From Borrelia parkeri (lineage in GTDB: Bacteria > Spirochaetota > Spirochaetia > Borreliales > Borreliaceae): DNA of 29,540 bases. The DNA is taken from NCBI RefSeq assembly GCF_023035815.1, contig NZ_CP073169.1:1-29540 (forward strand), read 5' to 3'. The notes under the pieces are model-generated. The model ran no database searches and was not told where the DNA came from. It saw nothing but the letters and a program-made list of their open reading frames with translations. Position 1 is the stretch's first letter. Each line of letters opens with the position of its first letter. The position numbers and the translations under genes were made by a program. Positions 24,620-29,540 of the stretch are shown piece after piece.

Positions 24620-26167
24620 ATGGATATTATATCAAAAGAAACAAAAAAATTCAAATCACAAGACAAAATAAAATTAATACTAAATAATCTTATAGAATCA
24701 AATAAAGATAAAACATCCCCTGATATTAAAGAAATCTGTGTATCACAAGTTAAATCGCTAATAAATAGAACATTAAACAAATACGATAGACTGATTAAAA
24801 TTTATTGGGTCATAAATGCAAAGAATAAAAACTACAAAAAATCGAGTGGAATTGAAGAATATTCAGCAAGTGATATCTACAATATTGTAAGTAAATTATT
24901 AGAAAATGACGGACATAAAAAAGTATGTAGACGAACATTTGAAAGAGACCTCAAACTTCTAAATGAAACCGGGTTAATAAAATCTAAAATTAGAAAGTTT
25001 GGAAAAAATAAGGGAAGCATTTCTCACTATGTACAAAATATGGAACTTGATCACATACACAAAGAAATAATTTTAGAATATCTTAAAGAAGAGCTTAAAG
25101 AAAAGTTAAAGGACAAAAGAATTGTTGGTGATTTCGATAAAGACAACAAAAATACAACATTTAATTACACAAAACTTGAAAGGTTAAACATACCTCTTAA
25201 GTTAAGACAACATAATAATATAAGCCAAATGTCGCATGTAGGGGAATCGGCTGTATTTAATAAAGCTAATATAAGCTATATAAATAATAAGAATTCTAAA
25301 GAATTGCTTTCAGGAAAAACTGTTTTCGTTAAACCAAAGGTAAGAATGCGCAAATTTAAAAGGGATGATGTAGAAATACGGCTTGTATCCAAACATAAAA
25401 TCGATAAAAGCTACCTAACCCGAGTAAAAGAGTGTAGTAACAATGATGCAACTTACATAAATGCCCTGATTAATCTAGAGAGAGCAATCATTGAATACAG
25501 AAGTGAGTACAACATAGAAGATATTTTAGAGCATTTCCTAAAACAGTTTAGCAATAGGTACAAATATAAGGTATGGATGATGATGAAGCGAAGGGATGGC
25601 GTTATTAGTGATTATGAGCTTATATGGGAGGGGAGATTTAGGGATTGGTACCCAAATAAGTACAAGAGTAATTATAAGCCTAAAGAGACTTATGGAGGGC
25701 ATATACAAGTTAAGCATAACGCATCAGTTGTTAAAGAGATGAAAGATAAACATTTAAGTCTTAAAGAGAGAGAGAAAATAGAGAAGAAAAAAGAAGAAAA
25801 ACGAAGACTTGAGATAAAGAGAAGAGAAGAATATTTGAGCAAGTTGTTTGAACGTGAAGCTAGAGAGAGAGAAGAGCGTTTAAAAAGAGCTCGTGAAGAG
25901 GATGCTTGTCTTAGGGAACAAGCTAGGGCAAGTATGTTTGCTACTTTAGAGAAAAGCAGGGTAGGGAATATGGGCGTTGACACAGAGAACAACATGAGTA
26001 ATTTAAAGCCTTATGAGAGAGGTTGCAGTCTATCAAGTTCGGTTGTGCTTAATAGAAATTTTGAAGGATTTAAGACTACTAAGGGTCTCTCTATATCTAG
26101 TTTAGGGATCATGCTTTCATCTTTAGAAGAGAACCTGAAATTAGGTGCAAGAGGAGATATGACATGA
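24620..26167 (+). CDS. PF57/62-type plasmid replication/maintenance protein
   Basis: At 515 aa this is long for the family. The start ATG at 24620 follows AAAGG. The N-terminal 180 residues (LILNNLIESNKDKTSPDIKE, LINRTLNKYDRLIKIYWVIN, GHKKVCRRTFERDLKLLNET, GLIKSKIRKFGKNKGSISHY) are typical of Borrelia PF57/62 (Borrelia_orfA) proteins, proposed to act in plasmid replication. The middle has a conserved-looking segment (ILEHFLKQFSNRYKYKVWMM, then DYELIWEGRFRDWYPNKYKS). The C-terminal about 130 residues are an unusual Arg/Glu/Lys coiled-coil segment (ERKEEKRRLEIKRREEYLS type) followed by a Ser-rich tail. Alone among the usual Borrelia plasmid maintenance set it is present here. It overlaps the next gene by ATGA. 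Confidence 0.85.
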   Translation: MDIISKETKKFKSQDKIKLILNNLIESNKDKTSPDIKEICVSQVKSLINRTLNKYDRLIKIYWVINAKNKNYKKSSGIEEYSASDIYNIVSKLLENDGHKKVCRRTFERDLKLLNETGLIKSKIRKFGKNKGSISHYVQNMELDHIHKEIILEYLKEELKEKLKDKRIVGDFDKDNKNTTFNYTKLERLNIPLKLRQHNNISQMSHVGESAVFNKANISYINNKNSKELLSGKTVFVKPKVRMRKFKRDDVEIRLVSKHKIDKSYLTRVKECSNNDATYINALINLERAIIEYRSEYNIEDILEHFLKQFSNRYKYKVWMMMKRRDGVISDYELIWEGRFRDWYPNKYKSNYKPKETYGGHIQVKHNASVVKEMKDKHLSLKEREKIEKKKEEKRRLEIKRREEYLSKLFEREAREREERLKRAREEDACLREQARASMFATLEKSRVGNMGVDTENNMSNLKPYERGCSLSSSVVLNRNFEGFKTTKGLSISSLGIMLSSLEENLKLGARGDMT

Positions 26168-26652
26168 AATTTAGTTTAAGATATTTAGTAAGAAGGCTAT
26201 ACATCAAACGCCATAGGTTTTGGGAAATTTATATGAGCGATGAAGTACAGTCTAGAAAGGGAGACTTGAGAATAGTTAATTTTCCAATACTTAAGCCAGA
26301 AGATATTGACTGGGAATATGTATATGGATACGTTAAAGATTGGATAGGAGCAAAATATAGAGAGACCCTTGATATTACGATTAATAAAATAGGCAAAGAT
26401 GATTATTATTGTGAGACCAAAAGAGGATCGTTGATGAATAATATATTGGATATGTTTTATGCAGATTATAAGGAAATGTTACTTAAAAAATTAGAACAAA
26501 GGGAAGTTGTTGATGTAACTGAGGATGTTGTTAAGGGGCTTGAGGATATTGCTAATGACGTGAGTGCTTTAGAGGTAGAAGACGGCTTTGAAGGGAGGGA
26601 AAGGGGTAAGCAAGTTAAGGTTACTAAAAAAGCTAAACCCTCAAGTCCTTAG
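26164..26652 (+). CDS. Small protein translationally coupled to the replication gene
   Basis: This 162-aa protein is not recognised. Its ATG lies inside the stop of the replication gene (ATGA at 26164-26167), so the two are translated in a coupled manner and probably work together. The N-terminus is basic (MKFSLRYLVRRLYIKRHRF). The core contains DIDWEYVYGYVKDWIGAKYR and DDYYCETKRGSLMNNILDMF. The C-terminus is acidic then basic (EGRERGKQVKVTKKAKPSSP). It is not like PF50 or PF49 proteins as I know them. A role in copy control or segregation is inference from coupling only. Confidence 0.65.
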   Translation: MKFSLRYLVRRLYIKRHRFWEIYMSDEVQSRKGDLRIVNFPILKPEDIDWEYVYGYVKDWIGAKYRETLDITINKIGKDDYYCETKRGSLMNNILDMFYADYKEMLLKKLEQREVVDVTEDVVKGLEDIANDVSALEVEDGFEGRERGKQVKVTKKAKPSSP

Positions 26653-26676
26653 AGTAGTATCAATGTGTAAGATTAG

Positions 26677-27438
26677 TTACTTAAAGATAAGAGTTAATAA
26701 AATACCTATAGAGATGGTAATAATAGTCCCAAACATCCAATTATGTAATCTTGATGTACTTTTGAATTCCATCTTATTAATTTCCATATCTTTTCTAACA
26801 AGAGAAATCTCATAGCTCATAGATGCAATATCAGATTTTAATTCAGTTCTAACGTTATCAATCTTGATGTTAAGATTATTCTCAACGTTGTCAATTTTGT
26901 TATCGAGGTCTTTAATATCAGATTTTAATTCAGTTCTAACGTTATCAATCTTGATGTTAAGATTATTCTCAACGTTGTCAATTTTGTTATCGAGGTCTTT
27001 AATATCAGATTTTAATTCAGTTCTAACGTTATCAATCTTGATGTTAAGATTATTCTCAACGTTGTCAATTTTGTTATCGAGGTCTTTAATATCAGATTTT
27101 AATTCAGTTCTAACGTTATCAATCTTGATGTTAAGATTATTTTCAACATTATCTATTTTGTTATCGAGTTCATTAAATTTGTTATCTATTTTGTTATCGA
27201 GTATATTGAATTTGGTATCAAAATTATTATCGAGGTCTTTAATATCAGATTTTAAATTTGCTTCAACCTTTTCAAGCTTAAGGTTAAAAGTAGTCTCTAA
27301 ATACTCAATATCTTTATAAGTGAGTTCATTACGATAGTATCTATAAGATAAATCAGTAGCAATATCTATATTTATACCAGCTTTAGTAAGTTCAGCGATG
27401 ACCATTTGTTGAGTAACTATTGGTTGGGGAAGTCCCAT
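26677..27438 (-). CDS. bdr: Bdr-family repeat protein
   Basis: This 253-aa Bdr protein begins MGLPQPIVTQQMVIAELTKA, the family signature, after AAGGAGA. A short conserved N-terminal domain (to about residue 50, ending YKDIEYLE) is followed by KIDNKFNELDNKID motifs. Then come four copies of a 29-residue repeat containing VRTELKSDIKDLDNKIDNVE. The C-terminus is the standard anchor (LHNWMFGTIITISIGILLTL). Bdr proteins are inner-membrane, phosphorylatable repeat proteins of Borrelia, often on phage-like plasmids, with undefined function. It runs convergent with the rep operon, whose last gene ends 24 bp away. It is one member of a tandem duplicated segment. Confidence 0.95.
   Translation of the reverse strand: MGLPQPIVTQQMVIAELTKAGINIDIATDLSYRYYRNELTYKDIEYLETTFNLKLEKVEANLKSDIKDLDNNFDTKFNILDNKIDNKFNELDNKIDNVENNLNIKIDNVRTELKSDIKDLDNKIDNVENNLNIKIDNVRTELKSDIKDLDNKIDNVENNLNIKIDNVRTELKSDIKDLDNKIDNVENNLNIKIDNVRTELKSDIASMSYEISLVRKDMEINKMEFKSTSRLHNWMFGTIITISIGILLTLIFK
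26841..27188 (-). repeat. 87-bp in-frame tandem repeat within bdr
   Basis: Units start at 26841, 26928, 27015 and 27102 with exact 87-bp spacing (29 codons). The first three are near-identical; the fourth diverges at its outer end. Because the period is in frame, copy number may vary between isolates. Confidence 0.9.
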
Positions 27439-27776
27439 AGAAGTCTCCTTATAGTAAGTATAAAGTAAAAAAAGCTTTAAAGCAATAGGAAGGAAAAAAG
27501 AGAGGCTTTACTAATTGATATTAAGCTAGGGGGTTAAAAAATTTTTTTAGGATTTCACTATAATAGTACAAGCAATATATTATTATTATCAATTTGTACA
27601 TAATTGCTGCTGAGTGAACAAATTTATTTTCTTTTATGTATTTTTTTAAGAGATGTCACAAAAATATATGAGAAAATAGTTGTTTTTGCAATCTATTAGT
27701 AGATTTATAAGGTATACCAAGTTCTTAGAGTAGTATCAATTTATGTGATTTATTGCTTTTTAATTAAATTAAACAA
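27439..27776. other. Intergenic region upstream of the left bdr gene
   Basis: This 338-bp gap holds the bdr upstream region and, at 27656-27723, a fragment of the downstream gene. An inverted motif, gtacaa and ttgtac, flanks atatattattattatca (around 27567-27601). It recurs upstream of the second bdr and may mark the bdr promoter. I see no complete gene in it. Confidence 0.6.
27656..27723 (-). pseudogene. 3' fragment of the right-arm 252-aa gene
   Basis: Read leftward, these bases encode LGIPYKSTNRLQKQL, then FSHIFL and a TGA stop. This is nearly identical to the end of the intact gene at 28548 (LGIPYKSTNRLQKQL, then LSHIFL and TAA). The rest of the gene is absent. It is a remnant left by the tandem duplication. 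Confidence 0.85.
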
Positions 27777-28301
27777 TTACTTAAAGATAAGAGTTAATAA
27801 AATACCTATAGAGATGGTAATAATAGTCCCAAACATCCAATTATGAAGTCTTAATGTACTCTTAAGTTCCATTTTGTTAACATCAATCTTAGTATCGAGT
27901 TCATTAAATTTGTTATCAATCTTGTTATCAAGTTCGGTTTTGACAGATTTAATCTCAGATTGTAAAAGAGCTTCAACTTTTTCAAGCTTAAGGTTAAAAT
28001 TATTCTCAACAGAGTCTATTTTTTTATCGAGTTCATTGAATTTGGTATCTATTTTTTTATCGAGTTCATTAAATTTAGTATCGATTTTGGTATTAAGTTC
28101 ATCCTTAATACTACTAATCCCATTTTCTAAGTGTTTCAATTTTATATCAAAGTTTTCTTTTAAGAACTCAATATCCTTGTAAGTGAGTTCATTTTTATAA
28201 TATCTGTAAGACAGATCAATAGCAATGTCTCTCTTAATACCGGCTTTAGTAAGTTCAGCGATGACCATTTGCTGTGTGATAACTGGTTGGGCAAGTCCCA
28301 T
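27777..28301 (-). CDS. bdr: Bdr-family repeat protein, second copy
   Basis: This 174-aa Bdr paralogue begins MGLAQPVITQQMVIAELTKA; the ATG at 28301 is chosen because AAGGAGA lies upstream, as in the first copy. It has the same N-terminal domain, a shorter repeat region with DTKFNELDKKID motifs, and the same C-terminal anchor (LHNWMFGTIITISIGILLTL). The 87-bp repeat expansion of the first copy is missing here. The N-terminal domain and anchor are the best conserved parts between copies. It is part of the duplicated segment and probably has its own promoter in the 246-bp gap to 28547. Confidence 0.95.
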   Translation of the reverse strand: MGLAQPVITQQMVIAELTKAGIKRDIAIDLSYRYYKNELTYKDIEFLKENFDIKLKHLENGISSIKDELNTKIDTKFNELDKKIDTKFNELDKKIDSVENNFNLKLEKVEALLQSEIKSVKTELDNKIDNKFNELDTKIDVNKMELKSTLRLHNWMFGTIITISIGILLTLIFK

Positions 28302-28547
28302 AGAAGTCTCCTTATAAGTATTATACAATGTTTTATTACAAAAATATATGAGAGAATAGTTTTTTTGAATTGAGAGAAAAAGTAATTTTTCCAGGAAGGA
28401 ATAGGGTAAGAAATTTTTAGGGTTTCATTACAATAGTACAAGCAATATATTATTATCAATTTGTACATAATTGCTGCTGAGTGAACAAATTTATTTTCTT
28501 TTATGTATTTTTTTTAAAGAGATGTCACAAAAATATACAATGTATAA

Positions 28548-29306
28548 TTACAAAAATATATGAGATAATAGTTGTTTTTGCAATCTATTAGTAGATTTAT
28601 AAGGTATCCCAAGTTGTTTGAGGTGTAGATTAATATAAGATTTGAGGGTATGTAGGTTTTTGTTTGATGTTTGATCAAGGAAGAAGGATTCAACCAGAGA
28701 AGCGATAGTAGAGAGATTTTTATTAGTATGGTTTTTAAATAGATCTAGGTTATTTTTATTAAGTTTTAGTCTGTTAAAAGACTTAATATAGTTTATTTTT
28801 TCGTATAAGTCTAGTATACAAGGTTGATTATCTAATAGGATATTGAGATGAGTATTATTGTAATAGATATTATTGAAGGTATTTTTAGACTTAGCAATCA
28901 AAGAGTATATAGAAATTATATGTTTTGTAGTGATAGAGAAGTTGAATATATTTTTAGCGATGTAGTTAATTTTGTATGCATGAATAGAAGATAAAATATT
29001 TTTATTTAAATTTTTAATGGAAGTAGCAATAACATTGGGTTCGAGTAAAGAATATTGTTGAAACTGTAGACCATTACTTAATGTATAAGTAATAATATTG
29101 TTATTAAAAGTATAAAATATTTTGATAAAAGGATCTTTTAGATGTGTTAAAGGTATGCCGGAAGCCATAATAATGCCGAGTAAATTGTGAATAGTGCTAG
29201 AAGAGAGAATAAGATAATTACTAATGAGAATAAATTCATCAGGATTAATTTTATGAATAGGGATATAAGGTATTTTATTAGTAAATAAATTTTTTAGAGA
29301 GAACAT
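28548..29306 (-). CDS. Hypothetical protein near the right telomere
   Basis: This 252-aa protein of unknown family is rich in Asn, Ile, Leu and Lys. It starts MFSLKNLFTNKIPYIPIHKI without an evident ribosome binding site (upstream is atatatatatg), so the start or the expression is doubtful. It is helical and contains FILISNYLILSSSTIHNLLG, ASLVESFFLDQTSNKNLHTL and the C-terminus KSTNRLQKQLLSHIFL. No signal peptide, membrane helix or catalytic motif stands out. Its 3' end has been copied into the first duplication unit. Base composition is typical of the window. It could be a decaying gene, since no Shine-Dalgarno is present, but the frame is intact. Confidence 0.6.
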   Translation of the reverse strand: MFSLKNLFTNKIPYIPIHKINPDEFILISNYLILSSSTIHNLLGIIMASGIPLTHLKDPFIKIFYTFNNNIITYTLSNGLQFQQYSLLEPNVIATSIKNLNKNILSSIHAYKINYIAKNIFNFSITTKHIISIYSLIAKSKNTFNNIYYNNTHLNILLDNQPCILDLYEKINYIKSFNRLKLNKNNLDLFKNHTNKNLSTIASLVESFFLDQTSNKNLHTLKSYINLHLKQLGIPYKSTNRLQKQLLSHIFL

Positions 29307-29368
29307 ATATATATAAATATAATACTATTAATCTAGCAAAGAGGGAGGTAACTATATATTTTTTTAAA

Positions 29369-29507
29369 GCAACTATTGAGTTTTTTATGCAAACTATTAA
29401 TTTTGTATAAAAAGGTAAATTAAACTTATGAGTTTTTTTGTGTAAACTATTAATTTTTAGTAGCAAACTTATGAGTTATATGTGGAAACTTATGAGTTAT
29501 ATAAATG
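29369..29507. repeat. Degenerate subtelomeric repeats, about 20-22 bp
   Basis: Six imperfect units with core aaact(t/a)at(g/t)a(g/a)tt lie at about 29370, 29390, 29422, 29442, 29464 and 29485. The last two are almost identical (aaacttatgagttatat). The stretch 29307-29540 has no convincing gene. Confidence 0.65.
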
Positions 29508-29515
29508 GATAAACA

Positions 29516-29540
29516 TTCTATACTATTAACAAATTATAAT
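29516..29540. other. Right hairpin telomere (putative)
   Basis: Read inward from the end, the sequence begins ATTATAATTTGTTAATAGTATAG. It has a TATAAT box near the tip and TAGTATA at 16-22 nt (plus-strand tatacta, 29519-29525), mirroring the left end. This is the layout of Borrelia telomeres processed by ResT. Confidence 0.8.

Larger units (their letters stand above)
26648..28617. repeat. Tandem duplication carrying bdr and its flanks
   Basis: The segment starting cttagagtagtatcaat at 26648 recurs at 27724. Each copy holds a bdr gene with its upstream region (tagtacaagcaatatatta, then gctgctgagtgaacaaattt) and the 3' end of the following gene. The first copy keeps only 68 bp of that gene; the second has the whole gene. 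Copies differ mainly in bdr repeat number. The junction lies at about 27723/27724. Confidence 0.85.

Noticed and set aside
23626..26652. ParA (PF32), PF49 or PF50 among the maintenance genes
   Set aside because: No Walker-type ParA motif or recognisable PF49/PF50 sequence is present in the rightward genes; only the PF57/62 type is seen.
26864..27319. Rightward open frame opposite bdr
   Set aside because: Antisense shadow of the 87-bp repeats, which are open in several frames because the period is a multiple of three.
28160..28468. 102-aa leftward open frame across the second bdr start
   Set aside because: It overlaps the well-supported bdr start region in another frame, with no ribosome binding site.

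Overview
The window looks like a complete linear plasmid of a Borreliaceae spirochete (Borrelia/Borreliella; I cannot fix the species, though a relapsing-fever-type lineage is my weak guess). It is AT-rich and carries hallmark Borrelia families: two Bdr proteins, a P13-type porin, spirochetal lipoproteins and a PF57/62-type plasmid replication protein. Read inward from each end, the motif TAGTATA lies at nucleotides 16-22, the place and sequence of the conserved box of Borrelia hairpin telomeres. I therefore read the window as essentially telomere to telomere.

Layout. (1) Left arm, 66-6061, all leftward: a lipoprotein, a P13-like porin, a lipoprotein with a proline heptad repeat, a membrane protein with a C-terminal winged-helix-like domain, an uninterrupted array of about 60 copies of a 19-bp repeat, and a coiled-coil membrane protein of Bdr style. 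(2) A single leftward phage late operon of about 17 kb, 23340 to 6300, driven by a near-consensus promoter at 23475-23502 and closed by two strong hairpins at 6147-6226. Transcription order: a lysis-like group (TM/coiled-coil protein, cysteine-peptidase-like DUF261-type protein, BlyB-like protein, lipoprotein), a baseplate hub fused to a beta-helix, two paralogous tail-tip/fibre proteins, a small terminase candidate, large terminase, portal, scaffold candidate, decoration protein, major capsid candidate, connector/neck/tail-tube genes, tail assembly chaperones with a -1 frameshift site, and tape measure. (3) A divergent control region containing a perfect 46-bp palindrome, followed rightward by a putative HTH/coiled-coil regulator, a hairpin-rich leader, the replication protein and a translationally coupled partner. 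(4) Right arm: a tandem duplication containing two bdr genes and a fragment of the next gene, a 252-aa protein of unknown function, degenerate subtelomeric repeats and the right telomere.

The whole reads as a linear phage-plasmid, comparable in style to the B. burgdorferi lp28-2 and cp32 elements (from memory, not aligned). No integrase, telomere resolvase, DNA polymerase, or ParA (PF32)/PF49/PF50 partition set is visible. Telomere resolution would have to come from the host (ResT, encoded on cp26 in known species). The most novel possibility is that the 19-bp array, together with the adjacent membrane-anchored winged-helix protein, forms an unusual segregation or tethering system replacing ParA. 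The best-supported new molecular observation is the A AAA AAG slippery site with an upstream SD-like GGAGGG in the tail chaperone gene.
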